From Atrina japonica (lineage: Eukaryota; Mollusca; Bivalvia; Pterioida; Pinnidae), in the NCBI GenBank assembly GCA_030159075.1, contig BROG01000448.1:299001-363000 (forward strand): 64,000 nucleotides of DNA. The letters are read 5' to 3'. The translations under genes were made by a program, and so were the position numbers. The notes under the pieces were generated by a model. It was not told the origin of the DNA. It did not search any database and saw nothing but the letters and a program-made list of their open reading frames with translations. Shown here piece after piece: positions 1 to 10,660 of this stretch. The stretch's first letter is position 1. Every line of letters starts with the position of its first letter.

Positions 1-365
1 GAATGAGTTACAAGTACAATGTCAGTGACAAAGTAGGTGACCCAGTGTGCCATCAAATTGCTATCTAGATGTTTCTCTTTTTTTTTATTTGATTGTTGTT
101 TTAAATCCCTCCAAGAATTTTTCAATTTTTCAATTTTATGGATATTTCATCAGCTTTACAAAATGTAGGTGAAGTGCCACACATTCTGACTTGTACCATG
201 AACTGATGTCAGTGCATTGAGGGTTCTTTTACATGCCACATCTGCTGTGACACTCACCCGTAAGACCCATGACTGTCACTTTTTATGCCAAACACTTGCA
301 TTATACATATACATGAAGGAACAATCAATCTAATTAAAAAACAATCTGTTATCAGTCCTGTTTTC
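1..365. other. No gene seen; AT-rich non-coding
   Basis: No open reading frame with family resemblance, RNA gene or clear repeat was recognised. It lies upstream of the first coding exon and may be an upstream intron, because that exon begins with a splice acceptor. Confidence 0.5.
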
Positions 366-366
366 T

Positions 367-677
367 GATATGTCACATATAGGATCTAACGCAATCCAAT
401 ATGGGGTCACATGCAGATGACCACGTAGATATGTCATTTTCAAGCAGTGAAAATGCAACTTACACATTCTCGTAAGCGATCAAATGGCTTAAGAGATGTA
501 AACATTTTTAACATTTTAAACAACACTGCATGAGCACAACAAATCCGAAAGTACAAAAATATTTTCATAAAACTGTTTGTTTGTCACATTTTCATTGGTC
601 CAACATTACACACCTACAAGAGGTACTCTGCACGTGACCCCATAGGGGATTGCATTAGATCCTCTATGTGACATGTC
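367..677. repeat. MITE-like inverted repeat element, ~311 bp
   Basis: Two ~50-bp arms face each other. The left arm (367-416) contains ATATAGGATCTAACGCAATCC and ATGGGGTCAC; the right arm (628-677) contains its reverse complement with a few mismatches (GTGACCCCAT, GGATTGCATTAGATCC). About 210 bp of AT-rich, non-coding sequence separates them. No transposase is encoded, so this looks like a non-autonomous terminal-inverted-repeat element. No target duplication was identified with confidence. Confidence 0.7.
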
Positions 678-1156
678 AATGAATGGGAGCAGTGAGAGAT
701 CAGTTTTTAATTAACAAAAGAACAACGGAACAGTCGCTACCATTTCAACAGTTTAGTGTGACCTGAATCAAATCCAAGATCATGCATTTACGAGTTGAAC
801 ACACTACCTCTAAACCACCACAAGCAGTTTGTATATTTCTTAGAAACTGTTCAGTAGAATATGTTACCAGTTGTGCTTGCTTGAATGTGCTTGTAATGTA
901 AAAGTTCCCTTTTGAGATGTACATATCCTGTGTGTACATACCTTAACATGAATTACTGGAGTGTGTTATGTCCTCCTGTTTTGAGATAAATTTAAGCTGA
1001 TGAATTAAAAAATACACCATACACAAATTACAATATTTTTGATTAGAAAACACCTAAATTGCGATAATTGTTGAGTGTGGCATAAGATATGAGTAAAAAA
1101 GTCTAACATTTTGTCATTGCAACTCCAGAGTAGATAACCCTTTCGGCTACAAACCA
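678..1156. other. No gene seen
   Basis: Non-coding AT-rich sequence. A short stretch near 1066-1090 (ATTGTTGAGTGTGGCATAAG) matches the 3' part of the second SINE family seen at 55690 and 62636, so a small SINE remnant may be present. Confidence 0.4.
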
Positions 1157-1248
1157 CCATTTACCCCTAAAGATACATTTGGACTGATCTACATGTAAGT
1201 CATTGATTTAAAGAAGAGTCCAATATTTTTAAGGGGTCAATTAGTTAA
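1157..1248 (+). repeat. TTAA-type MITE, diverged copy
   Basis: The core TACCCCTAAAGATACATTTGGACTG, here read in parts, is followed by TCATTGATTTAAAGAAGAGTCC and ends AAGGGGTCAATTAGTTAA. This is the same ~90-bp family found more cleanly at 26176-26266 and 48788-48884. The left terminus is eroded. Confidence 0.65.
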
Positions 1249-1617
1249 CGATGAATGTGCAGCAATTCTGGTATTTTCTTTAATTATTCATGAATTGGTT
1301 TTGAAAACATTAATGACAGATCATATACAAGATTCAATCAATAATATAAATGTGTTGAAATAAAGCATTTAAAATGTAATTTAATTATGTATACAATGTA
1401 TATAATTACAAGGAAAGTATACTACATGATTTTGTTTACATTCATGCACATGTGTAAACAATGTCTGTGACGTACATCTTTCACTGGTGATGTACAATGT
1501 ACATGCACTGTGAACATGATACCGAAGTGTACAGTTAAATACATTGGATCTGAAACCTGCTGAGAGATAAAATATTGAGTTCACTTGTTCTGAATGGATC
1601 TTGGTCATAATGTGTTG
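1249..1617. other. No gene seen
   Basis: AT-rich non-coding DNA with frequent TACATGTA-like words. The reading frames here are short and show no recognisable domain. Confidence 0.4.
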
Positions 1618-2585
1618 TTAAAGTGATATGAGCTGTCATAGGTGAAAAATGTTACATGTTCATTTTATGTAATATTTTATCTCATATATATCCCAAAGAG
1701 ACCATCTGATGGTAACAGAATAACAAATGCATGTGTATAATTGCAACAATCTTGCCAAACATAACCTGTAATATCAGTTATTGTTTGTCCACCATTACTT
1801 TGAGCATTGCAAATTAACTTTCGGTAAAGTTTTACCGAGTGTCCAATAAACATGTGCTATTTGCAATTAAAATACATTCTACTCTTATTACCCTTTGCAT
1901 TTATTTTCAAATTTTCGTATATCATTATTTCATACCTAAATCAAGCAAAGTTGGTCTTTTTCGTTGTTTCAAAACATTCCTTCCTGAAATTGTCCACGTG
2001 CCGGGTATATTGAGGGGATCTCAACCCATTTTTAAATCGTCCCATCGCATTCTCGGCTTTATCATTCTTGACAAATATGATCATGAACTGCCCAACTCCA
2101 CCGGACATACATGTAGCAGCACGATTGTAAAACATGAGGTACGCATACTTTTCACAGTTAAATTATTTTGATTTTGTCAATTTCAGCATTCAGGATAACA
2201 TTAAAGATCGGAAAAATTTCTGTTAGTGACCTGATATATTTATTCATATATTTATCCGATTTTCTTTAGGTATTTAAAATAACGTTGAAAAGCATATATT
2301 TTACAAAATTCATGCACTTTCCAATAAAAATTATATCCTGTATTTTAAAAGTAAATATAACACACAAATAAATCAGCTGACTTTAATGTAGTCTGAGTGC
2401 ATAAAGGACCGAGATCCCTCTGACCAAATTACAAGGTACATTTGATATGGCGAAAGAGTTTATCTGAATGGTCATTGCATACGGAAATACAGCTGCATGA
2501 TATTTTAAGGTATGAGAAAACTTAAATTCTAATAAAACAAATAGCTTCGAATAGAAGATCTTTTACAACATTTCACGTGTTTGAT
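1618..2585. repeat. Long dispersed repeat, left copy (~970 bp)
   Basis: It shares extended, indel-interrupted identity with 63064-64000. Shared landmarks in order are AGCTGTCRTAGGTGAAAAA, ATCCCAAAGAGACCATCTG, AATATCAGTTATTGTTTGT, GAGTGTCCAATAAA, TTACCCTTTGCATT, GATCATGAACTG and TTTCACGTGTTTGAT. Both copies are in the same orientation. On the minus strand around 1945-2135 there is a short open stretch, but its frame is not conserved between the copies, so protein coding is unlikely. The family is not recognised; it could be a non-autonomous transposon or a low-copy segmental duplicate. Confidence 0.8.
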
Positions 2586-3237
2586 AATGTATTTGAACAC
2601 ACATTTTATCATATTTGTGACTGTATGTCCGGGGGGGGGGGGGGGGGGAACAAAAATAATCATTGTGACAGCTTATATCACTTTAAAGCTCTGTAGTGAT
2701 GATGTAGTTAAGGTGACCCAAACCCAGATGTTTAAATTGTGGACTTACATTGTACAGACAGTTATATATAGATTAATTAATGGTAATTTAGCAATCAAAA
2801 CTTTATAGTAAAATAAATGGCAATGTAATATGGTAACAGAATTGGAAAATACCCACTTGACAGAAATTTTGCAGGTAAAAATACCCACTGGATTTGGAAA
2901 TGATGGGTATTATACTGAAGTGCTCAGAGAGTTATCTGGACCACTGATATTAAATGAATACAGACCTAGGGATTATTGAACATCATCAAGATATGGGTCC
3001 TATAAAAGGTCCCATTGACCCAGCGCAAAGCATACTACTTTGTCCAATTTAAGAGTGAGAAAAATGTACTCATCTTCTTGTCTTGGACTGGTGAAATTGG
3101 CACGGGGACGAGCAGTTAGTGGTCGGTACTCATCCCCTGTGACGAGTAATTTTTATCTAGATCTTTGTTCATGTTACATAGTAGACTCTAAAATGTTGCA
3201 TTCACATGGCACATTAAAAATACTCTATTTTTCTATT
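2586..3237. other. No gene seen; poly-G tract
   Basis: Non-coding. A homopolymer of about 19 G lies at 2630-2648, and a short imperfect repeat around AATACCCACT occurs twice near 2850-2890. Confidence 0.5.
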
Positions 3238-3510
3238 AATTATAAGTCCCATTCACATGGCACACTTGTCCCAAAGTGATTTTTCAATTTTTTTTTTCAC
3301 CCTGCAATTTTGATCAAAATTTCCCATATTAGAGAAATCGAAGAATAGTTAGTCTTAATTGTTCCATTAAAGTTTATAAAAAAATTAGTATAAGCTGAAG
3401 GTGTCTCAGTTCAAGTGATTTTCAGAATCACTTGTCCCATTGGATGAGTGATTTTTCAATTATTTTTTTTCACCCTGCAATTTTGATCAAAATTTCCCAA
3501 ATACATTGTA
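3238..3510 (+). repeat. Local direct duplication (~173 bp spacing)
   Basis: The words GTGATTTTTCAATT and CACCCTGCAATTTTGATCAAAATTTCCC (given here as family landmarks, shared over about 50 bp) occur at about 3276-3326 and again at about 3450-3499. The preceding CACTTGTCCCA is also shared. The pattern suggests a simple tandem duplication of non-coding DNA. Confidence 0.6.
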
Positions 3511-4440
3511 CATGGATGTTCATTTTAAAGCTCAAGTTCAGTAATTAGAAAGAAAAATCTCAAAACTTTCAGTACCACTCAATCAAAACTTCAGTACAAT
3601 ATAGTGTCTATTAACCTCCAACATTATGAACACTCATCTTCTAGATTACATAATGTACATAGGTCAACAAACGCATTTCTGCCAGTGAAGATGACCATAA
3701 TTGTCCAGTACCAACTTCATTTTAATTTTAGTAGTTTAGCAAGTGAATTGAACAAGTTGAAATTATCATGAATGTTTAAAAAAATCATTCGTCAAAATAA
3801 TGACTTTAAGAAAGAAAAATTCCTGAACATGAAAGCTTAAATTATAATCACCCCATCTTGGTATTTCTGATTATAATATTGATTTTGAGTTAGATAAAAT
3901 ATGAAAGTTTGAAATTGATCACTAGAATTGAATATGTTTTACACTAAAACAGATCTTTTATCAAGTATAATTGAATGCCATCCCATCACCAGTCACTGAT
4001 GCACATATGATCCACCCACATATCTTCTACGTTGTATCCAGCACCTTGGTACATACATTGTATGCATCATACATGTGTAAATTATGTAGATATATGCTGA
4101 TTCACTTATCGTAATAGTCATTTCAATCACAGAAGGGTTTGTATGAAATTTTGAAAAATAAAAATTAAGTATAAATTAAAAAAAATATATCTATTTTTGT
4201 ACGTTGATTATTTTTGAAATGTAAGGTATAACAATTTGAAAATGGGGAAGAGAATCAATATGTGCAATCTTGCATTAAGCTGATTGAGCACTTAACTTCA
4301 CAATTATTGTCATTTAGTCAAGTAGATGTATAATTAGGCTTACAGTATGGTGTTCAGCACGATAATTATTTCCAATTGAAAAATAACAAAGCTGGATGAA
4401 CTGGGTGCAATAAGTAGCATTATTTTTTTTCTGTCCGTAG
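3511..4440. other. Presumed upstream intron; splice acceptor at its end
   Basis: The last 20 bases form a pyrimidine-rich tract (ATTTTTTTTCTGTCCGTAG) ending in AG at 4440, directly before the first coding exon. This implies at least one non-coding upstream exon, which I could not locate in 1-4440. Nothing else was recognised. Confidence 0.55.
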
Positions 4441-4458
4441 GATGGATAAGTACTGAAA
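4441..4458 (+). promoter_or_regulatory. 5' UTR part of exon with a 4-codon uORF
   Basis: After the acceptor AG at 4440, the exon begins with a tiny upstream reading frame, ATG at 4442 to TGA at 4454-4456 (Met-Asp-Lys-Tyr-stop). It ends two bases before the main ATG at 4459. In the main frame a TAA lies at 4447-4449, so translation cannot start further upstream in this exon. Minimal uORFs this close to a start codon can lower translation or favour reinitiation; that role is an inference. Confidence 0.55.
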
Positions 4459-4566
4459 ATGACGGAGAAGAGAGGTCTTAATGGAACTGCATTTGGTTTT
4501 GAGGATTATGGCAGTGTGAAAAAAGTACCTGATGATAAAGTCAGAATCGTGGATGAAGATGAACTG
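4459..4566 (+). CDS. Anoctamin-like (TMEM16) protein, coding exon 1
   Basis: This exon encodes residues 1-36, beginning MTEKRGLNGTAFGFEDYG and ending DEDEL, an acidic, disordered-looking cytoplasmic N-terminus. The start is fixed by an in-frame TAA 12 bases upstream and by A at -3. The exon is bounded by a good acceptor (CTGTCCGTAG at 4440) and a donor GTATGT at 4567, and ends in phase 0. Alone it carries no domain. It is joined to the exon at 61609 because that exon also opens in phase 0 and continues an acidic, Ser/Pro-rich leader into an anoctamin motif. Anoctamins are ten-helix membrane proteins acting as calcium-activated chloride channels or lipid scramblases. The N-terminal cytoplasmic part helps dimerisation. 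The paralogue cannot be decided from so little sequence. The assignment of this particular exon to the gene is less certain than the second exon. Confidence 0.65.
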
Positions 4567-4878
4567 GTATGTTGATTAATTTGCATTACATTGTGAGTGG
4601 ACAAAGTTCTGTATTACATATATATGCTACTTAGAATGTTTCCTTTTGCTCCCCATACATAGAAAATTACAAGACATATCCCAGTCCATCAAGCGACTCC
4701 TGATTTTCCTTATTTTTCTGATTTTGAGCAGCTCTTTCATTTTTTACCCAAATTTGTCAGATAAAATCATGATAACTCCTGACTTTGAACTTTTTCAGCA
4801 CAGAAAAGTAACATAACAATGTGTTTAAATTATTTTAGGGTAAAGCCTTGTTGAAGGTAAATAACATGATGTTGCTGT

Positions 4879-4968
4879 TTAACTCATTCACCACTGAAGA
4901 TACATTTGGACTGGTCTAAGTGATTGATTTTCAGAAGAGTCCATTGTTTCTCAGGGGTTAATGAGTTT
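4879..4968 (+). repeat. TTAA-type MITE
   Basis: It begins TTAACTCATTCACC and ends CAGGGGTTAATGAGTTTA, so the termini are inverted. The interior has ACATTTGGACTGGTCTAAG and AGAAGAGTCCATTG, as in the other copies. The right TTAA is mutated to TTTA. Confidence 0.75.
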
Positions 4969-5843
4969 ACATTAAATTGTGACATTTTTCAAAATGTTTT
5001 ATGTCACATCATGTTAGCAGCTATTATATGGCTATATAAGGGTCAATTTTGGAAAGTTTTTAATTACACTGCCTATTTTGTGGGTCTTTTTGTATGGTTT
5101 TATTTGATTCCTGATAATCTCCTGATTTTTAACTAAAACACTCATGATTTCCTAATTTATTCAGTCAAAAAGTGCTTGACAGACAAGTTTATTTATTGAT
5201 TTTAACTGTGTTGACTTGGGTTTATTCTGTTTGAAGTCTGTTTGGCATGACTTTATTATCAGACTCATCAATAGCATCATAAAATTAGCAATTAGTTTCC
5301 AGTGTTGGCGAACTTTTCACATTTCAAGATATTTCTTGTGGAATCATGATCAATGATCTGAATTAGAATAAACTTGCCGCAAATCAACCTTAAAATGATG
5401 AGAGACTTTCAAAGTGTTTAGAATAATTAGCTGCCATACTCACAACAAACCTTCCATTTATTTCAGGTTTTGATTCCATATTTTCAAATCAAAGCTATTT
5501 TTTGTACAATAAGATTTTTGGGAAAAAAAAGCTTAAGTCTTTCTTTTGGAATAATGATACCTGAAGCTTTAAGATTTAAGTTGATCAAGCTGGAGTAATT
5601 TTTCTGAAACAGGTCATATGATCGAGGGACTCGAGTGATCCATTACAGGTTTTTGCCATCTGTTGCCAATGTCACTACAAGTGTTTAGGTGTGTGTCATG
5701 TTTTGTGTAAAAACCTTGTGTACAAGTTCATCTTCTTCACAGAAAAAAAATGCAAATGAAAATAAAAAGAAAACAAAACAAATAAAAACAAAAGATTAAA
5801 TCAGGAGAAAAAAAGATTCAACAAATACTAGTTATCTTTATAT
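4969..5843. other. No gene seen
   Basis: AT-rich intronic DNA with A-rich runs near 5740-5815. No recognisable repeat or exon. Confidence 0.4.
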
Positions 5844-5934
5844 CTAACTCGTTCAACCCTAAAGACACATTTGGACTGGACTAAGTTATTGATTTCTAGA
5901 GGAGTCCATTGCTTTTCAGGTGCTGATGAGTTAA
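5844..5934 (+). repeat. TTAA-type MITE
   Basis: It runs from CTAACTCGTTCAACCC to GGTGCTGATGAGTTAA, with the diagnostic AAAGACACATTTGGACTGG and GAGTCCATTG inside. It is in the same orientation as the copy 965 bp upstream. Confidence 0.75.
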
Positions 5935-6339
5935 GGAAAATAAGAATTGTAAATTTCACACTGAGGTTTTTTTCTTAAATAGCCTAGGCACGACTGCTAC
6001 ATGACTAACATGCACCCTATGTCGTCCATGTACAATGTACATGGTCTGTTTAAGGCACCCATTAAGTGTACAATAAGCCATTGATCAACATAACAGTACC
6101 TGCACTTTGTCATTTATACACAAATGTAATTTTTGAAGAATCGAACAAGTATGTATACATGTATATATACTCTAGGTCTTGTCAATACTGAAGATTTGAA
6201 TTATGTCGGTCATATTTTGAGCTCATTCTGAAATATTCACTTTGCCATTTGTGCTGTAAACACTTGGAATGATACATGTAAGCAGTACCGTATTTACTTC
6301 TTGATAAAGTCTCTCACTTCTCATTAGCACAACCTCCGT
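5935..6339. other. No gene seen
   Basis: AT-rich intronic DNA; only short palindromic TACATGTA-type words were noticed. Confidence 0.4.
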
Positions 6340-6504
6340 AATTATAACATCACTCTCTGAATCGTGAAGTCTCTCACTTCTGGTCAGCACAGGTTCGAGC
6401 CCTGCTGGAATGTAAACTGATTTAGTTTGTCAGTTTACTTGGGGAAGGCTGGTGGTTTCTTCTCGGTTACCTTGTAACCAGGTTCTCTCCTCCACCATTA
6501 CAAA
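6340..6504 (+). mobile_element. tRNA-derived SINE, second family, 5' and middle part
   Basis: A pol III B-box-like word, GGTTCGAGCCC, at about 6390 is followed by the body TTGGGGAAGGCTGGTGG and CCAGGTTCTCTCCTCCACC, which recurs at 53735, 55690 and 62636. Its expected continuation (AAAAACTGGC, then TTGTTGAGTGTGG) is missing because the 41-bp minisatellite begins at this point. Confidence 0.6.
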
Positions 6505-9500
6505 CAATGTGTGGTTTGAATCTTGCTGATTCATTTACACAGTTTCAGTGTGTGGTTTGAATCTTGCTGATTCATTTACACAGTTTCAATGTGTAGTTTG
6601 AATATTTCCGATTCATTTACACAGTTTCAGTGTGTGGTTTGAATCTTGCTGATTCATTTACACAGTTTCAGTGTGTGGTTTGCTGCTGATTCATTTACAC
6701 AGTTTCAATGTGATTTTGAATATTTCCGTACACAGTTTACTGTGGGGATCTTGCTGGTGGTTTCAATGTGTGGTTTGAATCTTGCTGATTCATTGTACAC
6801 AGTTTCAATGTGTTTTGAATCTTGCTGATTCATTTACACAGTTTCAATGTGTGGTTTGAATCTTGCTGATTCATTTACACAGTTTCAATGTGTGGTTTGA
6901 ATCTTGCTGATTCATTTACACAGATTCATGTGTGGTTTGAATCTTGCTGATTCACAGTTTCAATGTGTGGTTTGAATCTTGCTGATTCATTTACACAGTT
7001 TCAATTTGAATCTTGCTGACATTTACACAGTTTCAATGTGTGGTTTCAATGTGTGGTTTGAATCTTGCTGATTCATTTACACAGTTTCAATGTGTGGTTT
7101 GAATCTTGCTGATTCATTTACACAGTTTGCAATGTGTGGTTTGAATCTTGCTGATTCATTTACAGTTTCAATGTGTGGTTTCATCTTGCTGATTCATTTA
7201 CACAGTTTCAATGTGTGGTTTGAATCTTGCTGATTCATTTACACAGTTTCAATGTGTGGTTTGAATCTTGCTGATTCATTTACACAGTTTCAATGTGTGG
7301 TTTGAATCTTGCTGATTCATTTACACAGTTTCAATGTGTGGTTTGAATATTTCTGATTCATTTACACAGTTTCAATGTGTGGTTTGAATCTTGCTGATTC
7401 ATTTACACAGTTTCAATGTGTGGTTTGAATCTTGCTGATTCATTTACACAGTTTCAATGTGTGGTTTGAATCTTGCTGATTCATTTACACAGTTTCATGT
7501 GTGGTTTGAATCTTGCTGATTCATTTACACAGTTTCAATGTTTGGTTTGAATCTTGCTGATTCATTTACAGTTTCAATGTGTGGTTTGAATCTTTTCATT
7601 TACACAGTTTCAATGTGTGGTTTGAATCTTGCTGATTCATTTACACAGTTTCAATGTGTGGTTTGAATCTTGCTGATTCATTTACACAGTTTCAATGTGT
7701 GGTTTGAATCTTGCTGATTCATTTACACAGTTTCAATGTGTGGTTTGAATCTTGCTGATTCATTTACACAGTTTCAATGTGTGGTTTGAATCTTGATGAT
7801 TCATTTACACAGTTTCAATGTGTGGTGAATCTTGCTGATTCATTTCAGTTTCAATGTGTGGTTTGAATCTTGCTGATTCATTTACACAGTTTCAATGTGT
7901 GGTTTGTGCTGTTTGACAGTTTTCAATGTGTGGTTTGCTGATTCATTTACACAGTTTCAATGTGTGGTTTGAATCTTGCTGATTCATTTACACAGTTTCA
8001 ATGTGTGGTTTGAATCTGATTCATTTACACAGTTTCAATGTGTGTTTGAATCTTGCTGAATCATTTACACAGTTTCAATGTGTGGTTTGAATCTTGCTTT
8101 ATTTACACAGTTTCAATGTGTGGTTTGAATCTTGCTGATTCATTGAACAGTTTCAATGTTGGTTTGATCTTGCTGATTCATTTACACAGTTTCAATGTGT
8201 GGTTTGAATCTTGCTGATTCATTTACACAGTTTCAATGTGTGGTTTGAATCTTGCTGATTCATTTACACATGTGTGGTTTGAATCTTGCTGATTCATTTA
8301 CAATGTGTGGTTTGAATCTGCTGCTGTTTCAATGTGTGGTTTGAATATTTCCGATTCATTTACACAGTTTCAATGTGTGGTTTGAATCTTGCTGATTCAT
8401 TTACACAGTTTCAATGTGTGGTTTGAATCTTGCTGATTCATTTACACAGTTTCAATGTGTGGTTTGAATCTTGCTGATTCATTTACACAGTTTCAGTGTG
8501 TGGTTTGAATCTTGCTGATTCATTTACACAGTTTCAATGTGTGGTTTGAATCTTGCTGATTCATTTACACAGTTTCAATGTGTGGTTTGAATCTTGCTGA
8601 ATTCATTTTGTTTCAATGTGTGGTTTGAATCTTGCTGATTCATTTACACAGTTTCAATGTGTGTTTGAATCTTGCTGATTCATTTACACAGTTTCAATGT
8701 GTGGTTTGAATATTTCCGATTCATTTACACAGTTTCAATGTGTGGTTTGAATCTTGCTGATTCATTTACACAGTTTTGTGTGGTTTGAATCTTGCTGATT
8801 CATTTACACAGTTTCAATGTGGTTTGAATCTTGGATTTTGAATGTTGGTTTGAATCTTGCTGATTCATTTACACAGTTTCAATGTGTGGTTTGAATCTTG
8901 CTGATTCATTTACACAGTTTCAATGTGTGGTTTGAATCTTGCTGATTCATTTACACAGTTTCAATGTGTGGTTTGAATATTTCCGATTCATTTACACAGT
9001 TTCAATGTGTGGTTTGAATCTTGCTGATTCATTTACACACAGTGATTCATTTACACAGTTTCAATGTGTGGTTTGAATCTTGCTGATTCATTTACACAGT
9101 TTCAATGTGTGGTTTGAATCTTGCTGATTCATTTTGGTTTATCTTGCTGATTCATTTACACAGTTTCAAGTGTGTTGAATCTTGCTGATTCATTTACACA
9201 GTTTCAATTCTGAATCTTGCTGATTTTACACAGTTTCAATGTGTGTTTGAATCTTTTGATTCATTTACACAGTTTCAATGTGTAGTTTGAATATTTCCGA
9301 ATCATTTACACAGTTTCAATGTGTGGTTTGAATCTTGCTGATTCATTTACACAGTTTCAATGTGTAGTTTGAATATTTCCGATTCATTTACACAGTTTCA
9401 ATGTGTAGTTTGAATATTTCCGATTCATTTACACAGTTTCAGTGTGTAGTTTGAATCTTGCTGATTCATTTACACAGTTTCAATGTGTAGTTTGAATCTT

Positions 9501-9526
9501 GCCGATTCATTTATACGGTTTCAATG
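6505..9526 (+). repeat. 41-bp minisatellite, ~74 units
   Basis: The consensus unit is 41 bp and reads TGTGTGGTTTGAATCTTGCT followed by GATTCATTTACACAGTTTCAA. Most units are near identical, and many carry short internal deletions. A variant with GAATATTTCCGATTC in place of GAATCTTGCTGATTC occurs near 6600, 6720, 8345, 8710, 8978 and repeatedly at the right end (9290-9430). GAATC and GATTC form a short inverted pair in each unit. No long reading frame persists, since 41 is not a multiple of three. The left edge abuts a SINE fragment. Confidence 0.95.
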
Positions 9527-10229
9527 TCATCACTGTCATCATTTAAGATAATGAGTTGATTTGACTGCTAAATTTTAATTTCACTAATATTGATTGACAT
9601 TAGATTTGATCTTATCTTAAATGTCTGTTGATTCTGAAAAATGTACCAGCAGTACTACAACAAGTAACATGTCTATCTGGCCATTTGCTTAATATCACTT
9701 TATCCTTCATGTAATATAGTTACATGTACATGTTGTCGGCACTTATAACCTGTAGTTGAAAAAAAAAAAAAAATTGAACTAATGAAAAAAGTTGTGTACA
9801 TCTGATCTCTGTAAATTATAATTGATTTTCCACTTTGTAAGCTTTTGTTATATTGAAATCAGAACCTGAGTGTCTGTATGAAAAGAGTCCTACAATACCC
9901 TGAATCACTTCAATCAGCAAAGTTATTCAAATGATGTAAATTTAATTTATCTGTGTCTGTTTTTATTCTGTCTGCTAACAGTCATCACATGCTACAGTGT
10001 CTCAGTTTTATTCTGTCTATAAACAGAATACATGTTTGAGGATTCCACCTGCCAGCATTCAACGCTTGCTACAGGAGTATCATGATTCCAACATACAGTA
10101 TTTGTGGTTCCATTTCAGTACCTGAGCCAATTTCTTTACAGTGACTGTGATGACCGTATCATGTAACATGCATAGGTATACTGTATTGTGGTCTGCCTAC
10201 ATTTATCTGTTATGTCGTCATTATAGCAT
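9527..10229. other. No gene seen
   Basis: AT-rich intronic DNA with a poly-A run near 9760. The phrase TTTATTCTGTCT occurs twice near 9962 and 10007. Confidence 0.4.
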
Positions 10230-10660
10230 TCAACAGGTACTTCTCAATACATTTATCTCTTTGACATTGGCAATGATTTGCTGTTCCAACTTTTAAATTA
10301 ACCATTTTAAGCATACACTGGTTACATTGTCTGTAAGTGATTCTCTCGGCCAATATTAAAAAAATATCAACTAACATACAATATGTATGTATACCAGTAC
10401 ACTAGCATTACAAATGGTGTATTTAATGATTCTCTATGCCAATATTCAAGCTCTATAAATCAGGTATAAATAGCATACACTGTATACAATGCTTCTCACT
10501 GCCAATATTCAAATTATATTAACTATCAAACACTGGATATACATGTACTAATATTCTGTCTTTAATTATTTTTTGTGCCAACAATGGCAACATTTAAATT
10601 CTGTCAGATAGCAGACATGTACACTGGTTACAGTGCCTGCTATGATTCACTCTGCCAATT
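10230..10660 (+). repeat. Degenerate tandem repeat, ~110 bp period
   Basis: Phrases such as GCATACACTGGTTACATTGTC, TGATTCTCTCGGCCAATATT and close variants recur three to four times (TTAATGATTCTCTATGCCAATATTC, CTTCTCACTGCCAATATTC, TGATTCACTCTGCCAATTC). The units are strongly diverged, so this looks like an old array. Confidence 0.5.

Noticed and set aside
1839..2171. 110-codon frame, and a related frame at 63290-63567
   Set aside because: The two copies of the repeat do not conserve the frame; stops and indels differ.
6505..9526. CRISPR-like array
   Set aside because: Units are directly contiguous with no unique spacers, and the DNA is eukaryotic; it is a minisatellite.
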